A stretch of DNA of 64,000 bases, taken from assembly GCF_000422565.1 (NCBI RefSeq), contig NZ_KE383875.1, positions 317,742 to 381,741 on the forward strand. Direction: 5' to 3'. Position numbers and translations under genes: made by a program. How positions within the stretch are numbered: the first letter of the stretch is position 1; the number at the start of each line of letters is the position of its first letter. This stretch comes from Desulfovibrio aminophilus DSM 12254 (GTDB lineage Bacteria > Desulfobacterota > Desulfovibrionia > Desulfovibrionales > Desulfovibrionaceae). Below the pieces are notes generated by a model. That model did no database searches, was not told where the DNA came from, and saw only the letters and a program-made list of their open reading frames with translations. Positions 1-10,286 of this stretch are shown here, piece by piece.

Positions 1-1325
1 CCGTAGAGCAGGTCCATGGGCCGACGGCCGATGAGAAAGCGCGCGTCCACGCCGAGGATGTTCTGGGCCGCCTGGTTCACGGTGCCGATGAAGCCCTGGG
101 GGTCCATGGAGATGACCCCCGAGGTGATGTTGTCGAGCACGGCCTCGATGTAGCGGCCCCGGCGTTCCAGCTCCTTGTTCTGCTGGGCCAGGCGCTCGTT
201 GGCCTCGGTCAGGCTCTGCTGGCTCTCGGAAAGATCCTCGGTCATGCGGTTGAAGGACTGGACCAGGAAGCCCAGTTCGTCGTCCGAGGGGTCCTCCAGG
301 CGCACGGAAAGGTCGCCCCTGGCCACGCGCTCGGTGCCCGCCGCCAGGGCCTGCACCGGCGCGGATATCTCCTTGGCCAGCCGGAAACCGAACCAGATGG
401 CCCCCAGGAGGATGAGCATGGTCATGACCCCGAGGGTCAGGTAGAGGGTCATCTTCCAGGGCGACTTGAGGGTCTTGAGCTTCTTGTACTCGTCCAGACC
501 CCGGACCACCTGGTCCAGGCGGAAGAGCAGGCCCTGGCCGATGTTTTCCCCCACCAGGAGGTAGCCCAGGCGGCCCTCGTCCACAGGCAGCAGACCCACG
601 ATGAGATCCTGCCCGGCCGTGGGCATGATCGTGGACCAGTAGCGCGGCGTGGAGCGCAGCCCTTCCCAGTCCACCCGCTCCCTGATCTCCGGCCAGAGCG
701 TCTCCCAGCCGGGGTCGGGGTGCCGGTTGAGATCCTTGGCGTCCGGCCCGACGATGCCCAGCAGGCTCAGGTCGAACTCCACGAACTTCTCGTCCAGGTA
801 CTTGTCCATGGCCCGGCCGCCCCAGGCGTAGTTCCGGGCCCGGATGTCGCCCAGCATGGTCCGGCCCCGGCGCTCCAGGCGCTCCTGGGCCGAGGCGTAG
901 AAGGCCCGGCCCAGCTCCAGGGCCTGCTGCATGGAGTCCTCCACCTGGCCCTTGAACCAATAGTCCACCGAAGTCTGCACGAACTTCAACGAAACCAGAA
1001 ACATGAGCACCGTGGGAATGAGCGAGAGCGAGATGAAGGCCAGCACGAGCCGGGTCCGCAGCTTGGAGCCGAGCACCTTGCGGCGGCGCTCCAAAAGAAG
1101 CTTCACGCCATTGCGGGCCACGATGAAGAGCACCAGGAGCAGGAGGATGAAGTTCAGGTTGAAGAGGCCCAGGAAGAGGTAGGAATTGACCCCCAGGAAG
1201 CGCAGTTCCACCCAGGTGAGCACGATCACGGCCAGGAAACAGACCAGGGCCAGGGTCAGCTCCCTCCGTCGCCGCTTCCTCTCGCGGATGTCCGTGGCGC
1301 TCACGTTGATGGTGTCCGGGCTCAT
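1..1325 (-). CDS. ntrY: NtrY-like nitrogen-type sensor histidine kinase, partial at left edge
   Basis: Membrane sensor kinase of the NtrY type, normally paired with an NtrX response regulator. About 441 N-terminal residues are in the window; the kinase core lies off the left edge. Visible in order: a basic N-terminus, membrane segments near residues 22-45, 50-75 and 95-118, an extracytoplasmic stretch of about 170 residues, another membrane segment near 305-330, a HAMP linker (EISAPVQALAAGTERVA) and the start of a PAS domain at the edge. The three N-terminal membrane segments followed by sensor, HAMP and PAS match NtrY rather than NtrB. The ATG is one base after the stop of the DUF4390 gene, so the two are probably translationally coupled. 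The missing catalytic half prevents a firmer call. Confidence 0.85.
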   Translation of the reverse strand, partial: MSPDTINVSATDIRERKRRRRELTLALVCFLAVIVLTWVELRFLGVNSYLFLGLFNLNFILLLLVLFIVARNGVKLLLERRRKVLGSKLRTRLVLAFISLSLIPTVLMFLVSLKFVQTSVDYWFKGQVEDSMQQALELGRAFYASAQERLERRGRTMLGDIRARNYAWGGRAMDKYLDEKFVEFDLSLLGIVGPDAKDLNRHPDPGWETLWPEIRERVDWEGLRSTPRYWSTIMPTAGQDLIVGLLPVDEGRLGYLLVGENIGQGLLFRLDQVVRGLDEYKKLKTLKSPWKMTLYLTLGVMTMLILLGAIWFGFRLAKEISAPVQALAAGTERVARGDLSVRLEDPSDDELGFLVQSFNRMTEDLSESQQSLTEANERLAQQNKELERRGRYIEAVLDNITSGVISMDPQGFIGTVNQAAQNILGVDARFLIGRRPMDLLY

Positions 1326-1326
1326 C

Positions 1327-1899
1327 TCAGTACCGGAATTCCAGCTGGTAGGTGGTGGCCGGGACCACGTCCCAGGACCAGAAGAAGAGGGTGCGCCGGA
1401 ACCAGCCGGGGATGTCCACCTGGTTCAGTTTGATGGACAGGTCGAGGATGTATTCCTCGCCGCGCTCGAGTTTGCTCCAGGGGCCCAGGTCCACGGCGAT
1501 GGTGGACCAGGCCCGGGTCAGCAGCCGGGGCAGGTCCTTCTCGCGGTAGGGGGTTTCGCGGCCGGGCATGACGAGCACGTACTCGCCGGTCAGCGCGTCC
1601 TGCTGGAGCCTGCTGACCCACTGGATCTCGCTCACGGTCTTGTTGGACCAGAGGCTGCGCTTGCGCGAGAGCCGGGCGTCGCAGGTGAGCCCCAGGACCA
1701 CGCCGTTGTCCAGGTTCAGGGCCACGTCCTCGATGCCTTCCACGACCACGCCGAAACGGGCCATGAAGCTGCCCGCCTGGTTGTCGACCACCAGGTTGTT
1801 CAGGAACAGGCTCTGCGCCCGCGCGGGGCCGGCCAGAAAGAGAAGGAGAGCGAAGCCCAGGACCGCGAATCGGACCGCGCCTCGCGAGGGATGCGTCAT
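1327..1899 (-). CDS. DUF4390 domain-containing exported protein
   Basis: About 190 residues. The chosen ATG gives a short basic start and a clear signal peptide (hydrophobic stretch ending FLAGPARAQS). The mature part is a single beta-rich domain with tryptophans near the end (GWFRRTLFFWSWDV), which fits the DUF4390 family often found directly before ntrY genes. An upstream in-frame start at 1980 would add 27 arginine-rich residues before the signal peptide and is less likely. Function unknown; the location suggests an envelope accessory to the adjacent NtrY-type kinase, but this is inference from gene order only. Confidence 0.8.
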   Translation of the reverse strand: MTHPSRGAVRFAVLGFALLLFLAGPARAQSLFLNNLVVDNQAGSFMARFGVVVEGIEDVALNLDNGVVLGLTCDARLSRKRSLWSNKTVSEIQWVSRLQQDALTGEYVLVMPGRETPYREKDLPRLLTRAWSTIAVDLGPWSKLERGEEYILDLSIKLNQVDIPGWFRRTLFFWSWDVVPATTYQLEFRY

Positions 1900-2019
1900 C
1901 AGGGGTTCCCGCACCCGGCCGCGCCGGGTTCGAAGCCGCCGGACGATCCACCGGCTTCGTGGCGAAACTACCAGCACCAACGCGAGACTTCAACCTCGAC
2001 GGGACTTCGCCGCGCCCAC

Positions 2020-2061
2020 GAAAAAACGGGCCCCCGCGCCGGATGCGCGGAGGCCCGTCAT
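2020..2061 (-). terminator. Rho-independent terminator of acs
   Basis: Read on the minus strand, ACGGGCC (2058-2052) and GGCCCGT (2032-2026) enclose a second GC-rich inner pairing, followed by a run of six T. It begins about 20 bases after the acs stop codon. Confidence 0.85.
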
Positions 2062-2081
2062 TTTCTCGGGAGCCCTTGGCC

Positions 2082-4070
<1,989 letters not shown>

Positions 4071-4224
4071 GTGGACTCACTCCTGCTGTGTTGCGAGGAA
4101 AGACTGCCTCCAGGGGGGTCGCCCGGCGGACCCGCGCGGCCACGCTCCCGCTCTACCCCATTTTCAATTCCGACCCAGAATTTTTCCGGTGAACGGCGAA
4201 ATGCGGGGGTGAACGGCGGGCGGC

Positions 4225-4290
4225 GAAAAAAAGACCGCCTTTCGGCGGCCCATAAAAAAATGGGAGAGCGGCCGCGCCGCCCTCCCGAAA
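4225..4290 (-). terminator. Two successive terminator hairpins after the FlxA-like gene
   Basis: On the minus strand a GGGAG...CTCCC stem (4287-4263) is followed by a T run, and a CCGCC-GAAA-GGCGG stem (4249-4234) is followed by seven T. A small GGGGC-TTC-GCCCC hairpin at 4318-4306 precedes them. They separate the FlxA-like gene from acs, so acs is probably transcribed from its own promoter between about 4080 and 4225. Confidence 0.8.
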
Positions 4291-4318
4291 TTATCTTTTT
4301 GGGCAGGGGCGAAGCCCC

Positions 4319-4750
4319 TCAGGTCAGGCTGCTGGCGAAGCCTTTGGCCGGGGTGCCGCCGGGGTTGCGGTTGCCGCCGGATTTGGCCTGGGCCATCATG
4401 AGTTCGCTCTGCAGGGTCATCAGCTCGGTCTGCAGGGCCTGGATCTTGGTTTCCTTTTCCTCGTCGGTCAGGTCCGAACTGCCCTCCAGCTCCTGGATCT
4501 TCTGCTGGATCTCCTTGATCCGCTTCTGGATCTTCTCCACGGTGCTGCTCGCGGCGTCCTCCGCGGAATTCGACTCTTCGGACGTGCCGGTCTTGGCGGC
4601 CTGGGCCAGGGACTTGCCCTCCTCGGAGATGCTCACCGTGTCGCCGGAGGCCGTGGTCTGGGTCGTATCGTCCGAGGCGCCCCCGGAACCGGCCAGCTGG
4701 AACACGCTGGTTCCCTGCACCAACCCGGTGCCGATCGCGCTGATGGCCAT
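4319..4750 (-). CDS. FlxA-like coiled-coil protein
   Basis: 143 residues. The N-terminal third is Ser/Thr/Gly-rich and carries a DTVSISEEGKSLAQAA motif of the kind seen near the N-termini of small flagellar-associated proteins. Residues about 70-125 form a strongly charged coiled coil (KIQKRIKEIQQKIQELEG). The tail is Gly/Asn/Pro-rich. This fits FlxA-like proteins, which are co-regulated with flagella in enterobacteria; the role is unknown. An AAGGAG site lies 8 bases before the ATG. No flagellar gene is nearby, so a motility role is only suggested by the family. Confidence 0.7.
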   Translation of the reverse strand: MAISAIGTGLVQGTSVFQLAGSGGASDDTTQTTASGDTVSISEEGKSLAQAAKTGTSEESNSAEDAASSTVEKIQKRIKEIQQKIQELEGSSDLTDEEKETKIQALQTELMTLQSELMMAQAKSGGNRNPGGTPAKGFASSLT

Positions 4751-4884
4751 ACATTCGCTCCTTGCTTTCCCCCTTTTATCGACAGGCCGCTAAGATAACT
4801 TTAGGTTCTCCGGTTGCCTCGGCCGCCGCCTTCGGGCTATCCTGCCCCGGACATCCGGAGCAAACCGCCGACCACGAGGGCCAC

Positions 4885-7575
4885 ATGGGCATCAGCAACC
4901 TCGAACACATGTTCAATCCCAAGTCCGTGGCCGTCATCGGGGCCACCAACGAGCCCCAGAATCCGGGCAACATCGTCATGCGCAACATCATGACCGGCGG
5001 TTTCCTGGGTCCGGTCATGCCCGTGTCCGACGAGGCCGAGGCCATCGCCGGCGTGCTCACCTATCCCTCGGTGCAGAAGCTGCCCAAGACCCCGGACCTG
5101 GCCATCGTCTGCAGCCCCCTGCCGGAAGTTCCAGAAATCCTCATGCGGCTCAAGGAATTCGGCACCAAGGCCGTGGTCCTGCTGGCCGCCGGATACGCGG
5201 GCATGGACGCCGAGGAGCGCGCGGACGTGGCCCACACCATCCGCACGGTGGCCAACCCGCCGGATGTCCGGGTGCTCGGGCCCAAGTGCCTGGGTTTCAT
5301 GGTCCCGGCCGTGAACCTCTACGCCAGCATCGCCCACGCCAAGGCCCTGCCCGGGCGCATCGCCTTCATCTCCCAGTCCGACTCCCTGTACACGGCGGTC
5401 CTCGACTGGGCCATGTCCCAGGGCATCGGCTTCTCGCACATCGTCTCCCTGGGCAGCCGCCTGGACGTCGGTTTCTCCGACATCCTCGACTACCTGGCCT
5501 CGGACCCGCTGACCCGCTCCATCCTGCTCTACGTGGAGTCCACCCACGACGCCCGGGCCTTCATGTCCGCCGCCCGCGCCGCCTCGCGCAACAAGCCCGT
5601 GGTGGTCATGCGTCCGGGCCTGGCCCTGCGCGAGGTCCAGGCCACCCTGGCCGAGGCGGATCTGGGCTCGGACGACGTCTACGACGTGGCCTTCCGCCGC
5701 GCGGGCATGCTCCGCGTGGACAGCATCGACGGCCTATTCGACGCGGCCCAGACCCTGGCCCAGCCCAAGGCCGTGCGCGGCGACCGCTTGGCCATCCTGA
5801 CCAACGGCGGCAGCGCCGGGGTCCAGGCCGCCGACGCCCTGCTGCGCGGCGGCGGGCGGCTGGCCGAACTCTCCGCCGACACCCGCGAGGCCCTGGACAA
5901 CGCCCTCGGCGGCTCCTGGGCCCACTCCAACCCCGTGGGGGTTCCCTACAACGCGGGCGGCAAGGAGTACTCCGAGGCCCTCAAGGTCCTGGTCAAGGAC
6001 CCGGGCGTGGACGCGGTGCTCGTGATGCACGTGCCGTTCGCCGGGTTGGCCGACGAGGAAGTGGCCCAGGCCGTGGCCGAGACCCTCAAGCGGGTCAAAC
6101 GCATGGTCCTGGCCTCCTGGCTCGGCTCGGGCTCGGCCGGACGCGCGCGGGCCCGGCTCTCGGACGCGGGCATTCCCACCTACGAGACCCCGGACACGGC
6201 CATCCGCGCCTTCCTCTACATGGTCGAATACCAAAAGAACCAAGAACTACTCATCGAGACGCCGGACTCCCTGCCCTCGGATTTCTTCCCGGACACCACC
6301 ACGGCCCGCGAGGCCGTGCTCAAGGCCCTGGACTCCGGCCGAGACGGGCTCACCGAGCCCGAGGCCAAGGACGTGCTGGCGGCCTACGGCATCCCGGTGG
6401 TGGAGACGCGCCTCGCCATTTCGGCCCGAGAGGCGGTCATCGCCGCCGACGAACTGGGCTATCCCGTGGCCGTGAAGCTCCGCTCGCCCCAGATATCCCA
6501 GCCCTTCGACGTGGGCGGGGTGATCCTGGACCTGGAGAGCGCGGAAAAGGTCTGGGAGGCCTGCGCGGGCATCCTCGCCCGGGTCTCCCGCGAACGCCCC
6601 GACGCCTACATCGAGGGCTTCACCGTGCAGAAGATGGGCCGCCGCCCCGGGGCCCATGAACTGTTCATCTCCGCCGCCGTGGACCCGACCTTCGGCCCGG
6701 TGATCCGCTTCGGCCACGGCGGCATGGCCCGCGAACTCATCCAGGACAGCGCCCTGGCCCTGCCGCCCCTGTCCATGAGTCTGGCCCGCGAACTCGTTTC
6801 GCGCACGCGCATCTCGCGCCTGCTCTCCGGCACCCCGGACCATCCGGCCGCCGACCTGGACGACGTCAGCCTGACCCTCATCCAGGTCTCCCAGCTGCTC
6901 ATCGACGTGCCCCAGATCGCCGAGCTGGACATCAATCCGCTCTACGCCGACGACCTGGGCGTGCTGGCCCTGGGCGCGCGCATCCGGCTCACGCCCTACG
7001 CGGGCGACGGCCAGGGCCGCCTGGCCATCCGCCCCTATCCCCGCGAGCTGGAGGAGTGCGTGGTCACCAAGCAGGGCCGCAAGGTCACGCTGCGGCCCAT
7101 CCGGCCCGAGGACGAACCGGCCCACCTGGAGTTCATCTCCCGGCTCAGCGACGAGGACCTGCGCCTGCGCTTCTTCGGCGTGGTGCGCCGCGACTTCGGC
7201 CACAAGGACATGGCCCGCTTCACCCAGATCGACTACGACCGCGAAATGGCCTTCATCGCCACGGCCCAGGACGAACGCGGACGGCCCGAGACCCTGGGCG
7301 TGGTGCGCACCTCCACCCGGCCGGACAACTCCGAGGCCGAATTCGCCATCGTCATCCGCTCGGACCTCAAGGGTTCGGGTCTGGGCAGCCTGCTGTTCCA
7401 GAAGATGATCCGCTACACCGAGTCGCGCGGCACACGGCACATCGCGGGCCAGACCCTGGTGGAGAACAAGGCCATGCAGGGCCTGGCCCGCAAGTTCGGC
7501 TTCGCGATCTCCCCGGACCCTCACGACGAGAGCATGGTGGACATGGTCCTGGAGCTGGAGCGACGCCCGGACTGA
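4885..7575 (+). CDS. pat: Pat-type protein lysine acetyltransferase (NDP-forming acyl-CoA synthetase domains fused to GNAT)
   Basis: 896 residues from the ATG at 4885, which follows a GAGGG ribosome site; a longer in-frame start at 4762 has no such site. Domain order: CoA-binding Rossmann domain (1-140, SVAVIGATNEP), succinyl-CoA ligase-like domains (about 150-455), ATP-grasp domain (about 480-700) and a GNAT domain (about 729-890, with VTLRPIRPEDE and the acetyl-CoA loop SDLKGSGLGSLL). Length and order match Salmonella Pat, which acetylates and inactivates acetyl-CoA synthetase. Lying close to acs, that is the likely job here. The ligase part could instead be an active acid-CoA ligase; this cannot be told from sequence alone. 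Confidence 0.85.
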   Translation: MGISNLEHMFNPKSVAVIGATNEPQNPGNIVMRNIMTGGFLGPVMPVSDEAEAIAGVLTYPSVQKLPKTPDLAIVCSPLPEVPEILMRLKEFGTKAVVLLAAGYAGMDAEERADVAHTIRTVANPPDVRVLGPKCLGFMVPAVNLYASIAHAKALPGRIAFISQSDSLYTAVLDWAMSQGIGFSHIVSLGSRLDVGFSDILDYLASDPLTRSILLYVESTHDARAFMSAARAASRNKPVVVMRPGLALREVQATLAEADLGSDDVYDVAFRRAGMLRVDSIDGLFDAAQTLAQPKAVRGDRLAILTNGGSAGVQAADALLRGGGRLAELSADTREALDNALGGSWAHSNPVGVPYNAGGKEYSEALKVLVKDPGVDAVLVMHVPFAGLADEEVAQAVAETLKRVKRMVLASWLGSGSAGRARARLSDAGIPTYETPDTAIRAFLYMVEYQKNQELLIETPDSLPSDFFPDTTTAREAVLKALDSGRDGLTEPEAKDVLAAYGIPVVETRLAISAREAVIAADELGYPVAVKLRSPQISQPFDVGGVILDLESAEKVWEACAGILARVSRERPDAYIEGFTVQKMGRRPGAHELFISAAVDPTFGPVIRFGHGGMARELIQDSALALPPLSMSLARELVSRTRISRLLSGTPDHPAADLDDVSLTLIQVSQLLIDVPQIAELDINPLYADDLGVLALGARIRLTPYAGDGQGRLAIRPYPRELEECVVTKQGRKVTLRPIRPEDEPAHLEFISRLSDEDLRLRFFGVVRRDFGHKDMARFTQIDYDREMAFIATAQDERGRPETLGVVRTSTRPDNSEAEFAIVIRSDLKGSGLGSLLFQKMIRYTESRGTRHIAGQTLVENKAMQGLARKFGFAISPDPHDESMVDMVLELERRPD

Positions 7576-7693
7576 GTCCGCGCCGGGACGGTCATAACGG
7601 CCTTGCCTCCGGGGCGCTTCCATGTCAGCCTGGGAAACGGCGGAACCAGCGGGGCCGTCCCGCCGGAAGCATACTTTCTCCCGGAGCCGTGAC

Positions 7694-8128
7694 ATGAAGA
7701 TCCTCTCGGCCGCGCGCATGGAGCGCTGCATCGGCTGCAATTCCTGCTCCCTGGCCTGCGCCAGACTCGTGCACAAGCGCCTGTCCTGGTCCTCGGCGGG
7801 CATCCGAATCCATTCCTCGGGCGGCATCTCCACGGGCTTCCAGGCCCTGACCTGTCTGGCCTGCGATCCGCCGCCCTGCGCGGCGGCCTGCCCCACCGGA
7901 GCCTACTCCCCGCGCAAGGGCGGCGGCGTGGTGGTCAAGAAGGATCTCTGCATCCGCTGCGGGGCCTGCGTGAAGGCCTGCCCGGTGGACGCCATCGCCG
8001 AGGACTTCGAGGGCGCGCCCTACGTCTGCATCCACTGCGGCCGCTGCGTGGAGTTCTGCCCCCACGACTGCCTGGAGATGGTCGACGTCGAGGAACTCCA
8101 CGCCCGCGACAAGGAGGTGCCCGCATGA
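7694..8128 (+). CDS. 4Fe-4S ferredoxin-type electron transfer subunit (AOR partner)
   Basis: 144 residues from the ATG at 7694 after a GGAG site. Four cysteine clusters are visible: CIGCNSCSLAC near residue 11, CLACDPPPCAAACP near 57, CIRCGACVKACP near 85 and CIHCGRCVEFCP near 112, enough for about four [4Fe-4S] centres, as in HycB/DmsB-like polyferredoxins. It shares an ATGA stop/start overlap with the following aldehyde oxidoreductase gene, so the two are translated together and this protein most likely carries electrons from it. No signal peptide, so cytoplasmic. Confidence 0.88.
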   Translation: MKILSAARMERCIGCNSCSLACARLVHKRLSWSSAGIRIHSSGGISTGFQALTCLACDPPPCAAACPTGAYSPRKGGGVVVKKDLCIRCGACVKACPVDAIAEDFEGAPYVCIHCGRCVEFCPHDCLEMVDVEELHARDKEVPA

Positions 8129-9912
8129 TCCGCGACCACTTCCGCGTGCTCGTCATGGACCTGGCGGCGGGCAAGGGCAAGGTGGCCAAGATCGACGGCC
8201 GCGACGAGGTGGCCGGAGGATCGGGCCTGGCCGCCCTGCTCTTCAACCTCTACGGCCTCCCCGACCGGCCCTGGGACGATCCCGCGCAGCCCTTCATTTT
8301 GGCCATCGGCCCGCTCACCGGCTACTTCCCGCTCATGAGCAAGACCGTGGCGGCCTTCAAGTCGCCCTACCACGACCAGTACGCCGAGAGCCACGCCGGG
8401 GGCCGTTCGGCCCTGGCGCTGCGCTTCGCGGACTACGACGCCCTGGTGCTGGTGGGCCGCGCGGCGCGGCCGTCGGTGCTCGTGGTGGGCTCGCGCCGGG
8501 TGGAGCTCAGGGACGCCCAGTTCCTCTGGGGCATGGACGCCCTGAATGTGGCCAAGCGGCTGCGCCAGATGTCCGGCGGCTCCGGCCACCGGAGCATCCT
8601 GCGCATCGGCCCGGCGGGCGAGAACCGCTCGGCCCTGGCCTGCATCAACGTGGACACCTACCGCCACTTCGGCCGCCTGGGTTCGGGCACCGTGCTGGGG
8701 GCCAAGAACGTCAAGGCCGTGGCCATCCGGGGCGACGCGGACTTTCCCTTCGACCAGGGCGGCGCGGCCTGCGGCGGCGCGGTGTCCAAGGACTATCCCA
8801 AGCTCTTCAAGGAGATCCACCGCCAGCTCACGGACACCCAGATGATGAGCAAGTACCACAACCTCGGCACCGCCGGGAACGTGGCCGCGCTCAACGAACT
8901 GAAGTCCCTGCCCTGGCGCAACCTCCAGCAGACCACGGACCCAGGGGTGGAAGGCATCTCCGGCGAACGCTTCGCGGACGAGACCCTGCTGCGCAACACG
9001 GCCTGCGCGGGCTGTCCCGTGGGCTGCGTGCATATCGGCTTCGTGCGCGAGAAGTTCATGGCCGACAACCGTTGGCTCTACCGCCAGGTCTCCTACGACT
9101 ACGAGCTCATCTTCGCCGTGGGCTCCATGCTCGGCGTGACCAGCGCCTTCGACGTGCTGCGCATCGTGGACGCGGTGGAGAAGCAGGGCCTGGACGTCAT
9201 GGGCGCGGGCGTGGCCCTGGCCTGGGCCACCGAGGCCCTGGAGAAGGGCCTGCTCACGCCGGGGCAGGTGCTGGAGCCGTTGGCCTTCGGCGACGCGAAC
9301 GCCTACGCCCGGGCCGTGGAGCACCTGGGCCGGGCGGCCAACGAGTTCTACCGCGACCTGGGCCGGGGCGCACTGGTCGCTGCGGACACCTACGGCGGCG
9401 CGGACTTCGCCTGCGTCTTGGGCCAGGAGATGGCGGGCTACGCCACGGGCGAGCTCTACTTCGTGGCCCAGGCCCTGGGCTTCCGCCACTCGCACCTGGA
9501 CTCGGCGGCCTACTCCTGGGACCAGAAGCACGACGAGAAGGACGTGGACAAGGGGGTGGAGTTCCTGGTGGCCGACGAGTCCGGCCGGTCCTTCCTGACC
9601 TCCATGGTCTCCTGTCTCTTCGCCCGGGGCGTGTACAAGGACGAGCTCCTGGCCCAGGCCCTGGAGAGCGTGGGCTACACGGCCCTGGCCCGAAACATGG
9701 CCCAGGTCGGGGAGCACATCCGGCGGCTGCGCTGGCGCACCCGCTTCGCCACGGGCTTCAACCCCGAGGCCGTGCGCATCCCCAAGCGCTTCACCGAGGT
9801 GAGCACCTGGAAGGGACCGGTGGACCCGGTCTACATGGAGGCCCTGCGCCGAGCCTACGCCAAGCGCCTGCGCGAACTGGGCAAACCCCTGGAGGACGAG
9901 GCTCCGGCTTGA
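8125..9912 (+). CDS. Aldehyde:ferredoxin oxidoreductase family protein (tungsten enzyme)
   Basis: 595 residues, the usual length of AOR-family tungstopterin enzymes. The N-terminal domain binds the cofactor (GPLTGYFPLMSK and the SHAGGRSALALRFADYDALVLVG region). The iron-sulfur site is CAGCPVGC near residue 293 with a later cysteine in DFACVLGQ. AOR enzymes oxidise aldehydes to acids with ferredoxin as acceptor, or run in reverse. The polyferredoxin encoded just before it, with a 4-base overlap, suggests a two-subunit enzyme. Substrate unknown; it could belong to an AOR subfamily acting on something other than simple aldehydes. Confidence 0.9.
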   Translation: MIRDHFRVLVMDLAAGKGKVAKIDGRDEVAGGSGLAALLFNLYGLPDRPWDDPAQPFILAIGPLTGYFPLMSKTVAAFKSPYHDQYAESHAGGRSALALRFADYDALVLVGRAARPSVLVVGSRRVELRDAQFLWGMDALNVAKRLRQMSGGSGHRSILRIGPAGENRSALACINVDTYRHFGRLGSGTVLGAKNVKAVAIRGDADFPFDQGGAACGGAVSKDYPKLFKEIHRQLTDTQMMSKYHNLGTAGNVAALNELKSLPWRNLQQTTDPGVEGISGERFADETLLRNTACAGCPVGCVHIGFVREKFMADNRWLYRQVSYDYELIFAVGSMLGVTSAFDVLRIVDAVEKQGLDVMGAGVALAWATEALEKGLLTPGQVLEPLAFGDANAYARAVEHLGRAANEFYRDLGRGALVAADTYGGADFACVLGQEMAGYATGELYFVAQALGFRHSHLDSAAYSWDQKHDEKDVDKGVEFLVADESGRSFLTSMVSCLFARGVYKDELLAQALESVGYTALARNMAQVGEHIRRLRWRTRFATGFNPEAVRIPKRFTEVSTWKGPVDPVYMEALRRAYAKRLRELGKPLEDEAPA

Positions 9913-9938
9913 TTCCGCGCCGCCCCGCCACAAAGGGG

Positions 9939-9966
9939 TTGCAAAGGATCGCCGGATTCGTTAATA
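9939..9966 (+). promoter_or_regulatory. Candidate sigma-70 promoter for tRNA-Phe
   Basis: TTGCAA (9939-9944), a 16-base spacer and TTAATA (9961-9966), ending 16 bases before the tRNA. The AT content is well above the surroundings. Confidence 0.6.
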
Positions 9967-9982
9967 ACCGCTTCTCACCCGT

Positions 9983-10058
9983 GCCGAGGTAGCTCAGTTG
10001 GTAGAGCAGGGGACTGAAAATCCCCGTGTGGGCAGTTCGATTCTGTCCCTCGGCACCA
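9983..10058 (+). tRNA. tRNA-Phe (anticodon GAA)
   Basis: Complete cloverleaf: acceptor GCCGAGG pairs with CCTCGGC, the D arm reads GCTCAGTTGGTAGAGC, the anticodon stem GGGGA/TCCCC holds GAA at 10016-10018, and the T arm contains GTTCGATTC. The 3' CCA is encoded at 10056-10058. Confidence 0.98.
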
Positions 10059-10070
10059 CGGAAGACCAGA

Positions 10071-10113
10071 GCCCCAACGATTCCCGAAAAACGGACGTTG
10101 GGGTTCTTTTTTT
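10071..10113 (+). terminator. Terminator after tRNA-Phe
   Basis: CCCCAACG (10072-10079) pairs with CGTTGGGG (10096-10103), followed by TTCTTTTTTT. It closes the single-tRNA transcription unit. Confidence 0.9.
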
Positions 10114-10163
10114 GCGCGCACCATTGGGACCGGCGCGGCAGCCTGCGCGTGAACATACCATGC

Positions 10164-10192
10164 TTGAATGTTTATCGTTTCCCGTCTATCGA
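10164..10192 (+). promoter_or_regulatory. Candidate promoter of the glycerol dehydrogenase-like gene
   Basis: TTGAAT (10164-10169), a 17-base spacer and TATCGA (10187-10192) in an AT-richer stretch about 95 bases before the start codon. A TACAAT at 10230-10235 is an alternative -10 but lacks a good -35. Confidence 0.4.
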
Positions 10193-10286
10193 AAGCGAAA
10201 ATCAGGCTCGGTCGTCCTCGACTTCTCCCTACAATAGATGCGTTATGGTGAACGCCGGGGCAACGCGCGGAGTCAAAGGAAACACC

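Noticed and set aside
10026-10286. Open frame upstream of the glycerol dehydrogenase-like gene
   Set aside because: It begins inside tRNA-Phe and crosses its terminator; the ATG at 10287 has a ribosome site and the family's normal start.
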